Shown here: one piece after another, positions 17,822 through 27,296 of the stretch
Layout: every line of letters starts with the position of its first letter
Numbering within the stretch: the stretch's first letter is position 1
Source: Haladaptatus caseinilyticus
GTDB lineage: Archaea; Halobacteriota; Halobacteria; Halobacteriales; Haladaptataceae
Direction of reading: 5' to 3'
DNA length: 64,000 nt
Assembly: GCF_026248685.1 (NCBI RefSeq)
Contig: NZ_CP111036.1
Location: 1,426,001-1,490,000, forward strand
Program-made: the position numbers and the translations under genes
Notes under the pieces: model-generated
The model's database searches: none
Seen by the model: only the letters and a program-made list of their open reading frames with translations
What the model was told of the DNA's origin: nothing

Positions 17822-18160
17822 ATGAAACAGGCCATCGTCGCCCGTACCGATATCGGAATGGGGCGGGGAAAGCTCGCAGCACAGGTCGCCCACGCATCTC
17901 TGTCCGCGTACGAGGAGACGGGACGGAAAGCACGAAAACGATGGAAGGGAGAGGGGCAAAAGAAAGTCGTGTTGAAAGCCAGCGGCGAAAAAGCGATCTT
18001 CCAACTGGCCGAAAAGGCGCGGGCGGAGGGGCTTCCACACGCCGTGATCCGGGATGCTGGGCACACGCAACTCGACCCCGGGACGGTAACTGCGTTGGCG
18101 GTCGGTCCTGCGGACGACGACCTCGTCGACCGGGTCACTGGAGACCTTTCTTTGTACTGA
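17822..18160 (+). CDS. pth2: Peptidyl-tRNA hydrolase Pth2
   Basis: Releases tRNA from dropped peptidyl-tRNA. The 112-residue archaeal/eukaryotic Pth2 has the N-terminal [25 protein letters not shown] with the key KxAAQxAHA, followed by [12 protein letters not shown] and the C-terminal block [22 protein letters not shown]. The length is exactly that of the archaeal family. It is divergent from dcd. Confidence 0.96.
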   Translation: MKQAIVARTDIGMGRGKLAAQVAHASLSAYEETGRKARKRWKGEGQKKVVLKASGEKAIFQLAEKARAEGLPHAVIRDAGHTQLDPGTVTALAVGPADDDLVDRVTGDLSLY

Positions 18161-18254
18161 TGGTTGCTCCCGTCAAAATACCAAATTCGAAATGTTTTAG
18201 CGAGTCGATTGCCCATTCTCTCGATGAAGAACGTCCCATGTTAACAACCATCTT

Positions 18255-20246
18255 ATGAAGTCGGTAATGGACGAGCTGACTGTTCATTCAGTCCTCGATA
18301 TGCTTCCGGACGTGTTCTATGCCTACGATACCAGCGGGTCGCTCGTCGAATGGAACAGGCGCCTCACTGAACTGTCCGGCTACGATGACGACGAAATCGA
18401 GGGGATGCATCCCCTCGATTTCGTGCCCGAGGAGGACGAGGATATGATTCTGGATGCCATCGACTCTGTCCTTACGAATGGTCATGTCGAGACACGTCAA
18501 TCCGCGCTCGTGACGAGAAACGGGGAAAAAATTCCGTTCGAATTCAATGCGAGACAGATCTCCGATGCGAATGGAACCGTTCGCGGGTTCGTCGGTGTTG
18601 GGAGGAATATTTCCGATCGCCGACGGCGAGAGCGGGAGCTTCGCCGCGAGCGGGACCGGACACGACAGATATTCGAAACGAGTCCGATCGGAATCGTCAT
18701 CTTTGACGCCGAAGCCACACCCATCGAAGTGAACGACCGTGCCAGTGAGATCCTTGGGATGTCGAAGTCGGAGATCGCCAACCGATCATATGAGAGTTGG
18801 AATCTCCTCGGCAGCGACGGTAATCCGGTGTCTGACGACGAACGACCGGTCGCTGCGGCAGTTCGTACCGGAAAACCGACGTATGACATGACCTACGGCA
18901 TCGACCGACCGACCGGTGATCGTGTGTGGTTGTCCGTCAACACCGCGCCGATTTTCGACGCCGATGGTGACGTCGTGGAAGTCATCACTTCGATCGCCGA
19001 TATCACCGAACAACGAAATCGCGAGCGTGAACTTCGCCGACAACGCGATGAACTGGGGACATTCAACCGTATCAACGAAATCGTCCGCGAGGTAACTCAC
19101 GCGCTCGTCTCGGCCGCGACTCGTGAGGAGATCGAACAAACCGTCTGTGAGAGGCTCGCTGCTTCCGAGCTGTATCAGTTCGCGTGGGTTGGCGAATACG
19201 ATGTCGTCGAAGAGGGTCTCGTCTCTCGAACGAGTGCTGGCGACGACGAGGGATACCATGAAATCATAACCCGGCGAATCGGTTCCGACCAGGAACGCCC
19301 CGCCGAGACAGCGCTTCGAACGGGGGACTCCTTCGTTACTCGCGATATCTCGAAGGAACCCTCACTCCCTGCAGAACTCCGCTCGGAAGGGGTTAATCGT
19401 GGAATTCACTCGGGAATCGCGGTACCGCTTTCGTACGGCCAAACGACCTACGGCGTTCTCGTCGTCTATGCGAGTCGCACCGACGCGTTCAGTGAGAGGG
19501 AGGCCGACGGATTCGAAGCCCTCGGCGAACTCGTCGGGTTCGCGATCAACGCCACTGAGAGCAAGAAACTCCTGACAACGGGATCGATAGTCGAGCTGGA
19601 GTTCGACGTTGCGGACGAAGACGCGCTGCTGGTTCCCCTCTCCCGTCGAGCGGACTGTACGTTCGTCCTCGAAGGGACGGTCCCGACGTCCGATGGCCAG
19701 CTTCTCTACTACCTCCGTACCGAGGGGTCGTCACCGGAACGAGTTGCGGAAGTCGCGAATACGTTTTCGAAGGTAGAAGACGCACGAGTCATCTCCTCAC
19801 ACGATGACACGGGACTGCTCGTGTTGTCCATCTCCGAATCACTCGTCCAACTGTTCGTGGAAATCGGCGCGAAGGTACGAACTGCTCGCGCACAAAAAGG
19901 GGAAGAGCACCTCGTCGTGGAAGTCGCACAGGATACCGATATCCGTACGCTGATAGACTCTGTTCAGTCGTCACATCCGGACGTGGAACTCGTCGCTAAA
20001 CGGGAAGTCGAACCGACGGAGGAAGGGCAGAGTGCGTTTCGAGAGTCGTTTTCGGCGGACCTCACGTCCCGGCAACGCGCCGCGTTCCGTGCGGCGTATC
20101 TCGCCGGATACTACGACTGGCCACGTGGAAGTACGGCCGAAGACGTTGCAGACACCATGGAAATCGCACCTGCCACGCTCCATCAGCATCTTCGGAAGGC
20201 AGAGGGTAAATTGGCGTCTGCGTTTTTCGGCGACGACCGGGCCTGA
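18255..20246 (+). CDS. PAS-PAS-GAF-HTH10 sensor transcriptional regulator (paralogue)
   Basis: A 663-residue regulator with the same order as the gene at 8377: PAS 1 about 12-120, PAS 2 about 140-255 (ending in SIADITEQRNRERE), GAF about 270-435 (SGIAVPLSYGQTTYGVLVVYASRTDAF is nearly shared with the paralogue), a Bat domain, then HTH-10 at about 605-655. The first PAS carries NARQISDANGTVRGFVGVG. No membrane segment is seen. ATG 18255 is used; ATG 18267 is also possible. A small DUF7344-type regulator follows 85 bp downstream and may be part of the same circuit. Confidence 0.92.
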   Translation: MKSVMDELTVHSVLDMLPDVFYAYDTSGSLVEWNRRLTELSGYDDDEIEGMHPLDFVPEEDEDMILDAIDSVLTNGHVETRQSALVTRNGEKIPFEFNARQISDANGTVRGFVGVGRNISDRRRRERELRRERDRTRQIFETSPIGIVIFDAEATPIEVNDRASEILGMSKSEIANRSYESWNLLGSDGNPVSDDERPVAAAVRTGKPTYDMTYGIDRPTGDRVWLSVNTAPIFDADGDVVEVITSIADITEQRNRERELRRQRDELGTFNRINEIVREVTHALVSAATREEIEQTVCERLAASELYQFAWVGEYDVVEEGLVSRTSAGDDEGYHEIITRRIGSDQERPAETALRTGDSFVTRDISKEPSLPAELRSEGVNRGIHSGIAVPLSYGQTTYGVLVVYASRTDAFSEREADGFEALGELVGFAINATESKKLLTTGSIVELEFDVADEDALLVPLSRRADCTFVLEGTVPTSDGQLLYYLRTEGSSPERVAEVANTFSKVEDARVISSHDDTGLLVLSISESLVQLFVEIGAKVRTARAQKGEEHLVVEVAQDTDIRTLIDSVQSSHPDVELVAKREVEPTEEGQSAFRESFSADLTSRQRAAFRAAYLAGYYDWPRGSTAEDVADTMEIAPATLHQHLRKAEGKLASAFFGDDRA

Positions 20247-20331
20247 AACGGTGGTTTTGTCGGTCGGGCCGTGTGTCTACCAACGCACGTAGGTACACAG
20301 TACTTGCCTACAACGCCCCATTACAGAGTCG

Positions 20332-20703
20332 ATGAGTGAGAGACAGGCAAAGCTAGAAACACAAGCACGACTATCGGGCAGTGATACCGCCCTTTCACCC
20401 GAACTACTGTTCGATATTCTCGGCAGTCAACACCGCCGGTTCGTCCTGTCGAACCTCTCCAACGAATCGACTCCGATTCCGATCGATGATCTCGCGTACC
20501 GTCTCGCTGCATGGGAGGCAGGCACCACGGTCGCTGATGTATCCACGGAGATCGCGGAGGATATCGAAATACTGCTGTATCACGTTCACCTGCCGAAAAT
20601 GGCGGATTCGGACCTCGTAACATACGATTCAGGGGATGGGGTCGTTTCACCTGGCAACGGTATCGAGTCAGCGACGGACTGTCTCGAACTCGCGGAATTT
20701 TAA
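20332..20703 (+). CDS. DUF7344-type winged-helix protein
   Basis: A 123-residue small haloarchaeal winged-helix protein. The family blocks are [30 protein letters not shown], and the recognition region [22 protein letters not shown]. This resembles the HTH module called DUF7344; the number is from memory. A second member is at 62041. It follows the PAS-HTH10 regulator on the same strand and ends 26 bp before truD, with a hairpin between. Confidence 0.78.
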   Translation: MSERQAKLETQARLSGSDTALSPELLFDILGSQHRRFVLSNLSNESTPIPIDDLAYRLAAWEAGTTVADVSTEIAEDIEILLYHVHLPKMADSDLVTYDSGDGVVSPGNGIESATDCLELAEF

Positions 20704-20706
20704 TCC

Positions 20707-20728
20707 CGTCCGGTTCATTCTCCGGACG
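20707..20728. promoter_or_regulatory. 7-bp perfect inverted repeat directly before truD
   Basis: CGTCCGG and CCGGACG flank an 8-base loop and end 1 base before the truD start at 20730. As RNA it would hide the start codon region or end transcription of the upstream gene. As DNA it would overlap the transcription start. No poly-T tract follows, so a classical terminator is unlikely. Confidence 0.4.
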
Positions 20729-20729
20729 A

Positions 20730-22055
20730 ATGCGCGAGGCACATCCCATCGAAACGGCGGTCGGTATGAACTACTACGTTAGCGACGCCGCGGGAGTTGG
20801 CGGCCACCTCCGTGACACTGACGAAGATTTTCGCGTTCGGGAAATAGAGCGATTCGACGTCGAACCGCTCGACGCTGACCCAGGTTCGTACCCTCACCTC
20901 GTCGTCCGAGCAACCCTGCGAGGATGGGATACGAACGACTTCGCCAAACGGTTGTCCAGTAAACTGGCCATCAGTAGGGAGCGCGTCTCGTGGGCGGGGA
21001 CGAAGGACAAGTACGCCGTGACGACCCAACTGTTCAGCCTTCGAAAGGTCACTCCCGACGAGCTGCCAGCAATTCGGAATGCCGACATCGAACCGCTCGG
21101 ACGGTCGGGGCGGGCACTCCAGTTCGGCGACCTCGCGGGGAACGAGTTCGAAATCGTCGTCTCGAATCCCGACCGACCCGAAAACGCCGACGAAATCGCC
21201 GGCGAACTGCGGGAGTTCGCTGGCTCCCCGGACGGCGTCGCGGTGCCGAACTTTTTCGGCCAGCAGCGCTTCGGTAGTTTGCGCCCAATCACGCACGAAG
21301 TCGGTCTGCACATCGTCCGCGGCGAGTGGGAGGAGGCAGTCATGGCCTACGTCGGCAATCCGTTCGAGACGGAACCCGAAGACACTCAGTCCGCCCGAAA
21401 CCGTGTCGAGGAAGTCGCACCCGACTGGGATGCCGTCCTCGACGCGCTTCCGAGACGACTCGGATTCGAGCGCTCGATGGCCCATCGACTCGTGGAAAAC
21501 GGTGGCACGGAGCCGGAGGACTTCCGTGACGCGCTGGAATCACTTCCGACCAATCTTCAGCGACTGCTCGTGAACGCGGCCCAGTCGTACGTCTTCAACC
21601 AAATCCTCAGTGAACGTTTGGAACGCGGGCTTCCGTTCGACAAACCCGTCGCTGGCGACGTGGTTTGTTTCGCCGAAGAAGTTGATGGCTTCCTGCTGCC
21701 GGATATGGGCCGAGAACAGAACGTGACCGAAAAGCGCGTGAAAACCATCGAACGTCACTGCGAGCGTGGTCGAGCGTTCGTCACTGCACCCCTCGTCGGC
21801 ACGGAAACCGAACTCGCTGACGGTGAACAAGGTGATATCGAGCGCGAGGTACTGGCGGACCTCGGCCTCGAACCGGCCGATTTCAACTCGCCAGGTGAGT
21901 TTTACTCGACCGGTACCCGCCGTGCGATTCTGGTTCGCACCGACTGCACCGTTGGACACGACCCCCTGTCGTTCGAATTTTCGCTCCCTTCGGGGTCGTA
22001 CGCCACGGTCTTTTTGCGGGAGTTCCTGAAAGCGGACCCACTCGATATGGGGTAG
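20730..22055 (+). CDS. truD: tRNA pseudouridine(13) synthase TruD
   Basis: Makes pseudouridine 13 in tRNA. The 441-residue protein has the catalytic motif AGTKDKYA with Asp93. The TruD insertion domain spans about residues 160-330. Further family blocks are [11 protein letters not shown] near residue 170, [15 protein letters not shown], and the C-terminal [17 protein letters not shown]. The length matches archaeal TruD. The start is fixed by [13 protein letters not shown], with the conserved glycine-rich N-terminus. Confidence 0.96.
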   Translation: MREAHPIETAVGMNYYVSDAAGVGGHLRDTDEDFRVREIERFDVEPLDADPGSYPHLVVRATLRGWDTNDFAKRLSSKLAISRERVSWAGTKDKYAVTTQLFSLRKVTPDELPAIRNADIEPLGRSGRALQFGDLAGNEFEIVVSNPDRPENADEIAGELREFAGSPDGVAVPNFFGQQRFGSLRPITHEVGLHIVRGEWEEAVMAYVGNPFETEPEDTQSARNRVEEVAPDWDAVLDALPRRLGFERSMAHRLVENGGTEPEDFRDALESLPTNLQRLLVNAAQSYVFNQILSERLERGLPFDKPVAGDVVCFAEEVDGFLLPDMGREQNVTEKRVKTIERHCERGRAFVTAPLVGTETELADGEQGDIEREVLADLGLEPADFNSPGEFYSTGTRRAILVRTDCTVGHDPLSFEFSLPSGSYATVFLREFLKADPLDMG

Positions 22056-22072
22056 ATTTCGACTGGAACAGC

Positions 22073-23434
22073 TTACGACCTTTTCGCCGGAATCGTTCTG
22101 CCGAGGAGGAACGCTGGGACGCCGAACAGGGTTACGGCGACCAGAATGACGCCGACGAAGAGGAGCGAATAGAAGAGGTCGAGCGGCGACCCGACGGACG
22201 TGATCGGTCTCATCATCGCGAGCGCGCCCGCCAGAACCGTTGGCGGAAGGGCAATAGCGACTCTCCGGTATCTCGGGTCGCTAATGGCGTAGCCCACGAC
22301 TGCCATCGAGAGCAGAAAGAGGGTGGAGAATGCGGCCAACAGCAAATCGTTGACAGCGTAGTAGTTCACCGCGAGCAGTCGAGGGACGAGGTAACTATCG
22401 ACGACGATAGCACTGACGAACATCACCGCCATTCCTGTTCCCCACGCGAGGAGGACGCCGCCCGCAACGCGGGGGAGCGTCGGACGAAGGTCAGCGAAGG
22501 TCAGGAGTGCCAGTACGGTATAGGCTCCGCCAGCGATGACCATATGTGTGGGAAAGTTTGCCCAGTTTGCCATTTGCACAACGCCGAAGAGAAGCATGAG
22601 GACGCCAAGTGCGGTGACGGTTCCCGCAAGCCATTTTGCCGTCCGCTCATCTCGCTTCACGGTTTTTCCGCTGAGCCAGACGACCCCGAGGAGGAAGACC
22701 AGCAAGGAGACTGAGGGCAGAAGAACGTTGACCAGCAAATTCTGAATCACGTCGTCTGTCAGCGTTTCCGAGACCGACACAAAACTCCACGCTTCCCCGA
22801 CCAAACCGCCTGACTGTGTGAACGTAACGAACGGGCCATCACCCGCATCGTCGGTAAAGGAAGTCAACACCAACCTGTTTCCGCGCACCGAGCGAAGCGA
22901 CGGTGCGCGCGTAACGTGGGTTCCTGACGGCCCGACAACGGTCATCTCGTCGGCACCTAATCCGGAGAACTTTTTGCTCCCCTCGTCACGGAAGCCATCG
23001 AATCTGAGAGTGCCACCGCGTGTTTCGATGACCTGTTCGTCGCTCCGATACCGGAGGACGACAGTGTCGTTCCCGACGATTTCGGCCGAGAGGTAGGTTA
23101 TATCGCTGTATCCTTCCGCATCACGAGCGATTTCGGTGAATGCGTATTCGTTTTCCCGGAAGAACGTTGCTGCCCGTTCGCTCGTCAGCCGATTTCTGAC
23201 CGTCCAAATCGCGGTTTCGTTCTCGTAGACGTGAACCGTTACCGTGCTGTACTCGACATCTGTTGCTGTCTCGTTTTCGAGTTGGTTCTTTTCACCGTAC
23301 CACATTGCCGTCTCACTGAATCCGGAACCGCACGGTTCGCAGACTGTTTGTGGCGGGCGACCGGCCATCGCTGGCGTCACTACCAGCAAGACAAGGACGA
23401 GGAGAGCAATCGTTCGAAGGCGGGAACGTGCCAT
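22073..23434 (-). CDS. Secreted/membrane haloarchaeal protein with seven or more TM helices
   Basis: A 453-residue protein. It has a signal peptide (residues 1-25, IALLVLVLLVVTPAMA) and an extracellular domain of about 210 residues that is rich in beta strands. About seven membrane helices follow, from about residue 235 to the end. The CEPCG motif at about 32-36 could form a surface disulfide. No enzyme motif was recognised. The layout (signal, beta domain, polytopic C-terminus) resembles a family of haloarchaeal hypothetical proteins. It is convergent with truD, 17 bp apart. Confidence 0.75.
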   Translation of the reverse strand: MARSRLRTIALLVLVLLVVTPAMAGRPPQTVCEPCGSGFSETAMWYGEKNQLENETATDVEYSTVTVHVYENETAIWTVRNRLTSERAATFFRENEYAFTEIARDAEGYSDITYLSAEIVGNDTVVLRYRSDEQVIETRGGTLRFDGFRDEGSKKFSGLGADEMTVVGPSGTHVTRAPSLRSVRGNRLVLTSFTDDAGDGPFVTFTQSGGLVGEAWSFVSVSETLTDDVIQNLLVNVLLPSVSLLVFLLGVVWLSGKTVKRDERTAKWLAGTVTALGVLMLLFGVVQMANWANFPTHMVIAGGAYTVLALLTFADLRPTLPRVAGGVLLAWGTGMAVMFVSAIVVDSYLVPRLLAVNYYAVNDLLLAAFSTLFLLSMAVVGYAISDPRYRRVAIALPPTVLAGALAMMRPITSVGSPLDLFYSLLFVGVILVAVTLFGVPAFLLGRTIPAKRS

Positions 23435-23534
23435 ATCTGGAATCATTTCTAATCAGATATGTTTGTTTCCCCTCACGCAGTTTCCACGAACGCGAAACGC
23501 CGAGATTAAACGCGACGATTGGAAAGTGACGTCT

Positions 23535-24251
23535 ATGGAGTGTCGGCAGTGTGCGTCCCCGCTCGAACGTCCCGGCGACTACTGCCTCGTCTGCCGGACG
23601 CACAACGCCGACACGGTGGTGCTTTCGCTCGACCGCGACCACGCGGAGTTGACGATGTTGTCGGAAGACGTGGTGGTCGGAAAAACGGACGTGCGGACGA
23701 CGCCCGAGAACGGTGATGCGGAGGTGGTCGAACTCCGTAACTTCGCGGGTCGAATCGCGGACGAGATTCGGCGAAAACGCCCCGAGGAAGTGTTTGCGGC
23801 GGGCGAGCGCGACGTGATTCGGGCGGTTCGCGCGCACCTTCACCACGATTTCTATCGGGTCGGAGCGGAGAACCCCGTCGAAGACGTGCTTTCGCGGCGA
23901 GGTGAGCGTTCGCTAGAAGTCGTCCAAACCGACCCCGCAGACAAACTCGGTGGGTCACACACCACGCTCATCGGCAACCGCGATGGCATGCGCGTGATTC
24001 AAGAAGTCGCCTGCCACCCGCACGTCAAAAAAATCATACCCGGCCCGATCAGTGCGGGTGGTGCGAGTTCGGACTCCGGTGTTCGCGCCAAAGCCACCCG
24101 AGCGGACGAAAACGGGAACGTTAGACTCCTGCTCCGAGATGGTTCGAGCGTCCAGGAAAACCGCGTCGTTACTACCGCGATGGACAGGGAACTCGGCGAG
24201 CGTATCCGCGACGACCTGAACGAAGCACTCGGGGAGACCGGGTTCCGATAG
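23535..24251 (+). CDS. DUF2103-like metal-binding protein with N-terminal zinc ribbon
   Basis: A 238-residue protein. The N-terminus carries a four-cysteine zinc ribbon (MECRQC at residues 1-6, then CLVC near 18). The C-terminal half has the DUF2103 pattern: KLGGSHTTLIGNRDGM, a run of HPHVKKIIPGPISAGG, and a basic end. The His-rich HPHVKK and KLGGSH blocks suggest metal or nucleic acid binding. ATG 23535 starts at the first cysteine block; the frame is open upstream. The function is not established. Confidence 0.8.
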   Translation: MECRQCASPLERPGDYCLVCRTHNADTVVLSLDRDHAELTMLSEDVVVGKTDVRTTPENGDAEVVELRNFAGRIADEIRRKRPEEVFAAGERDVIRAVRAHLHHDFYRVGAENPVEDVLSRRGERSLEVVQTDPADKLGGSHTTLIGNRDGMRVIQEVACHPHVKKIIPGPISAGGASSDSGVRAKATRADENGNVRLLLRDGSSVQENRVVTTAMDRELGERIRDDLNEALGETGFR

Positions 24252-24338
24252 CCGGATGCTGTGGGCTCGCCGAGCTTACCCCGTATCACTTCATTCGAGC
24301 CCCAGGGCTTTTGGGGCTGGCTAATTAGATGTAATTAC

Positions 24339-24494
24339 ATGGCCACACGCTACGACGCGGTCCTCGCGGCGATTCCGACGCTATCGGGCGGTGGATATGT
24401 GGCAGGGCAGTTCACGACGTTTCCGCTGACGGTGCTCGGACTGCTCGGCGCAGTGCTGGTTATCGGGTACGCGTTGGCCCGACCGCCGGTCTGA
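24339..24494 (+). CDS. Small single-pass or two-helix membrane protein
   Basis: A 51-residue hydrophobic protein (MATRYDAVLAAIPTLSGGGY, then a helix FPLTVLGLLGAVLVIGYALA) ending in RPPV. The start follows an AT-rich stretch (TTAGATGTAATTAC), a plausible promoter or leader. It lies just before the rpl37ae cluster but has its own upstream region. No homologous family is recognised. Coding is supported by codon bias and a clean TM helix. Confidence 0.6.
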   Translation: MATRYDAVLAAIPTLSGGGYVAGQFTTFPLTVLGLLGAVLVIGYALARPPV

Positions 24495-24503
24495 ACTCAA
24501 AGG

Positions 24504-24510
24504 CTTTATC
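24504..24510 (+). promoter_or_regulatory. TATA-like box of the rpl37ae operon
   Basis: CTTTATC is centred 31 bp before the ATG of rpl37ae, which predicts a leader of only a few bases. This fits the haloarchaeal core promoter for a ribosomal protein operon. Confidence 0.5.
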
Positions 24511-24537
24511 TGTCCTCTCGGGTAATTCTCCGGTACT

Positions 24538-24816
24538 ATGGCCGAAGACTCTAAATCACGAACCGGCAGTGCCGGTCGGTTCGGCGCGCGATACGGTCGC
24601 GTCGCCCGCAAGCGTATCTCCGAAATCGAAGCGGACATGAACGAGAACCACACCTGCCCGGACTGCGGTAACGACACCGTCGACCGGAAAGGAACGGGTA
24701 TCTGGGCCTGCGGCCGCTGTGGCTACACGTTCGCTGGCGGTACCTACCGCCCGCAGACGCCCGCCGGAGAGACCGTCAAACGTTCCATCCGTGCCGCACT
24801 CGCTGACGAAGAATGA
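24538..24816 (+). CDS. rpl37ae: 50S ribosomal protein L37Ae (eL43)
   Basis: A 92-residue zinc-ribbon ribosomal protein. It has the conserved N-terminal [17 protein letters not shown], zinc cysteines in HTCPDCGND and [13 protein letters not shown], and the C-terminal [15 protein letters not shown]. Its stop overlaps the rpoP start by 4 bases (ATGA), which gives the conserved archaeal pair rpl37ae-rpoP. Confidence 0.97.
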   Translation: MAEDSKSRTGSAGRFGARYGRVARKRISEIEADMNENHTCPDCGNDTVDRKGTGIWACGRCGYTFAGGTYRPQTPAGETVKRSIRAALADEE

Positions 24817-24947
24817 GCTACAAATGCTCGCGTTGTAAGCGGGATGTCGAACTGGACGAGTACGGCGGCGTTCGCTGTCCGTACTGCGGCCACCGCGTCC
24901 TGTTGAAGGAGCGGAGCAGGGACGTCAAGGAAGTTCACGTCCGATAG
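24813..24947 (+). CDS. rpoP: DNA-directed RNA polymerase subunit P (Rpo12)
   Basis: The 44-residue zinc-ribbon subunit of RNA polymerase. It reads [18 protein letters not shown], then [15 protein letters not shown] and a basic tail ending in VHVR. The two CxxC pairs (CSRC, CPYC) bind zinc. It is translationally coupled to rpl37ae by the ATGA overlap. It is short enough to be missed by length-filtered gene finding. Confidence 0.96.
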   Translation: MSYKCSRCKRDVELDEYGGVRCPYCGHRVLLKERSRDVKEVHVR

Positions 24948-24951
24948 CCCC

Positions 24952-25215
24952 GTGTCACACGACGCGCGTTTCGATTTCGAATACGAATCCACAGAGCGTG
25001 CACTGCTGATTTTCCGGAGCGTCGAACAAGAAATCGGTAAAATCGACGACGAACGCTCACGAACGACCGTGAAAATGGATGGGTGTACGGTCGTCATTCA
25101 CGTTTCTGCGGACGACCTCGTTGCCCTCCGTGCCGCGATGAATACGTGGCAAACGCTCGCCGGTGTCGCGGAGCGAGTGTCGGCGGTCGGCGACTCGTCC
25201 CCTATCGGTCAGTGA
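24952..25215 (+). CDS. pcc1: KEOPS complex subunit Pcc1
   Basis: A subunit of the KEOPS complex that makes t6A in tRNA. The 87-residue protein has an alpha/beta fold with ALLIFRSVEQEIGKIDDERS followed by RTTVKMDGCTVVIHVSADDLVALRAAMNTW, the family's dimer and Kae1-binding surface. It starts with GTG 4 bp after rpoP, completing the rpl37ae-rpoP-pcc1 operon. ATG alternatives would delete the first strand. Confidence 0.92.
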   Translation: MSHDARFDFEYESTERALLIFRSVEQEIGKIDDERSRTTVKMDGCTVVIHVSADDLVALRAAMNTWQTLAGVAERVSAVGDSSPIGQ

Positions 25216-25308
25216 CCTCAGTTCGGTTTTCGCCAGGATATCGTACCGATCGCGCCAGCCACCGCGACCAACGGTTGCGAAAGACGATACGGGCGACTCC
25301 GGCGACCG

Positions 25309-26295
25309 TCAGTCGTCCCTCCATTCGTATCCATCCCCGACGTCGGACAATATCCCTTCATCGCGCCAGGTTTCGACCACCGCTTCGAGCCCCTCCCGAT
25401 AGGTCGGGAATCGAGGTTCCCAATCGAACGTTTCGCGGAATCGCTCGTTCGATGTCGGAGCCGAGTTCGTCAGGAGACGGACCGACGATTTGCCGACGAT
25501 CGGGCGCGCCAGCCATCCCGGGATCCGTCGCGGTTCGGGGGCATCGAGTCGGTCGGCGAAGGACCGGAGGAAGGTCGAAAGCGTCACCGGTCGGTCGTCG
25601 GTGACGTGCCAGATCCCGGTCGGGTTCGATTCGCTCGCCGTCGTGAACGCTCTCGCTGCGTCTTCGACGTGCACTATCGAGAGCATTGCATCCCGTCGTC
25701 CGAGGAGACCGCCGCCGAGAATCGGGTATTTTCCGTCCAATAGTCCGGAACCCATCTGACGGGTGTGTGTCGATTCGGGCGCGTAAAACCAGCCACACCG
25801 GAGGATTCCGACCTCGAACCCGTGTTTCTTCCCCCCTTTCCGGACGACCCGCTCCGCGTCGAGTGCGGACCGCGTCACCCGGTTCGGGTTCGGCGGTGCG
25901 TTCTCGTCGTACGGCGACCCGTCCGGCCTGCGGGCCAACCACGTGATGCTCTGTTGGAGGAGTCGGTCGGCACCGACTTGGTTCGCGACGGAAACGAGGT
26001 TTCGCGCCCCCTCAACGCGCACCCGGTCGTTCAGCACCCACTCCTCGTCCGTCGGTTTCGTGCCGGTCGGAATCGCGGTCGCGGCGTGGATGAGTACGTC
26101 ACAGTCCGCTGCCGTGTCGATGAGCGATTCGCGGTCGAGGACGTCGCCGCGACGTGGCTCTCCCCCGCACTCGTCGACGACTTCGTCGCCTCGTGCATCC
26201 CGCGTGAGACCGACGACCGAATGATTTCGCCCGGTGAGTTGCTCGACGAGTCTGCGACCGAGGACGCCGGTCGCTCCTGCGACGAAGACGTTCAT
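25309..26295 (-). CDS. NAD(P)-dependent epimerase/dehydratase family protein (extended SDR)
   Basis: A 328-residue Rossmann protein with the N-terminal TGxxGxxG motif GATGVLGRRLVEQL, the AATAIPTGTKP loop, and a terminal substrate domain. The classic YxxxK is not obvious; the segment around TRSALDAERVVRK lacks the tyrosine. It is therefore closer to NmrA/complex-I-like or atypical SDRs. It is inverted relative to the flanking housekeeping genes and splits the pcc1 and pfdB blocks. Confidence 0.82.
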   Translation of the reverse strand: MNVFVAGATGVLGRRLVEQLTGRNHSVVGLTRDARGDEVVDECGGEPRRGDVLDRESLIDTAADCDVLIHAATAIPTGTKPTDEEWVLNDRVRVEGARNLVSVANQVGADRLLQQSITWLARRPDGSPYDENAPPNPNRVTRSALDAERVVRKGGKKHGFEVGILRCGWFYAPESTHTRQMGSGLLDGKYPILGGGLLGRRDAMLSIVHVEDAARAFTTASESNPTGIWHVTDDRPVTLSTFLRSFADRLDAPEPRRIPGWLARPIVGKSSVRLLTNSAPTSNERFRETFDWEPRFPTYREGLEAVVETWRDEGILSDVGDGYEWRDD

Positions 26296-26651
26296 ACATA
26301 TTCGATAGGTATGGATGTCGATAGGTGTTCTGCCGCAGCACGTTGGTTACTCTATGCGAATCGTGGCTCGAGGAGGCAACCGACGAAGCAACGAGTTTTC
26401 GAATCCGACTACCCTTCCCGAATCGACTGTTCGACGGCGACCGCGGTGGTGTCGATCAGCGTCGTTCCATCGTCACTCCACGGCTTCCGACCTCCTGCGA
26501 CGGACCGAAGCACGGTTAGTCGCGAACACGCTCGAACCGCGCACTCGAGAGCGATTCAACCCACTCAAACCCGACAACAGCCGATTACGTCCTCGGGCGC
26601 GTGTTCAGCTAAAAGAGTGGCTTTTTCCGTCCTGACCACGAGGTTGTCCAT
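26296..26651. other. 356-bp spacer upstream of pfdB
   Basis: Reading frames here lack recognisable protein content and are rich in arginine and serine, as expected for shadows. Promoters for the divergent SDR gene and pfdB must lie here. No repeat was recognised. Confidence 0.4.
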
Positions 26652-27047
26652 ATGCAGGGCAATCTTCCACCGGAAGCACAGGAGAAACTCGAGCAACTGC
26701 AAGACCTTCAGGACACGGCACAGCAGGTCGCCGTGCAGAAGAATCAGGCCGAGACCCAACTGACCGAAGCGAAGAACGCGCTCGACGAACTCGAAGACAT
26801 CGACGAGGACACGACGATGTTCCGAGAAGTCGGCGAACTGTTCGTCAAGACGGATTTCGACGAAGCGCAGTCCGACCTCGACGACAAGGTTGACAGCCTC
26901 GAAATCCGCGTCGAGACGCTCGAAAAACAGGAGAGCCGCGTGCAAGAGCAGTTCGAGTCGCTTCAGACCGAACTCCAAAGCATGCTTGGTGGCGGCGGTG
27001 CAGGACCATCCGGACCGTCCGGACCTGGCGGCGCTGGCGGCGCGTAA
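26652..27047 (+). CDS. pfdB: Prefoldin subunit beta
   Basis: The beta subunit of the hexameric co-chaperone that delivers unfolded protein to the thermosome. The 131 residues are two long helices: residues 8-50 ([20 protein letters not shown]) and 75-115 ([20 protein letters not shown]). The beta-hairpin [15 protein letters not shown] joins them. The Gly/Pro/Ser-rich tail [12 protein letters not shown] is a haloarchaeal addition. The following DUF3194 gene starts 3 bp later. Confidence 0.95.
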   Translation: MQGNLPPEAQEKLEQLQDLQDTAQQVAVQKNQAETQLTEAKNALDELEDIDEDTTMFREVGELFVKTDFDEAQSDLDDKVDSLEIRVETLEKQESRVQEQFESLQTELQSMLGGGGAGPSGPSGPGGAGGA

Positions 27048-27050
27048 GCG

Positions 27051-27296
27051 ATGGTAGACGACGAAGCAGTCGTCCAAACTGCCGCGGAGGCAGCCGAGGA
27101 CGTGATTTTCTCGCGTATCAAGCAGTCCCAAGTGAAGGACTTCGACGTGACTGTCACGTTCGAAGAGGGCGTCCTCGACGTGGATGTGTACGTCAACGCC
27201 CCGAACGCGAATCGGGATGAAGAAAAGGTCGCAAACGATGCGGCGCTGGCAGCCCGCGCGTCGGTGGACGAACTGTTCGCCGAAGAATCGGCGTAG
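27051..27296 (+). CDS. DUF3194 family protein
   Basis: An 81-residue protein found next to prefoldin beta in many archaea. It opens with VVQTAAEAAEDVIFSRI and continues with VTVTFEEGVLDVDVYVN and an acidic end. The spacing of 3 bp to pfdB indicates cotranscription and a possible role with the chaperone, but no activity is known. Confidence 0.88.
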   Translation: MVDDEAVVQTAAEAAEDVIFSRIKQSQVKDFDVTVTFEEGVLDVDVYVNAPNANRDEEKVANDAALAARASVDELFAEESA

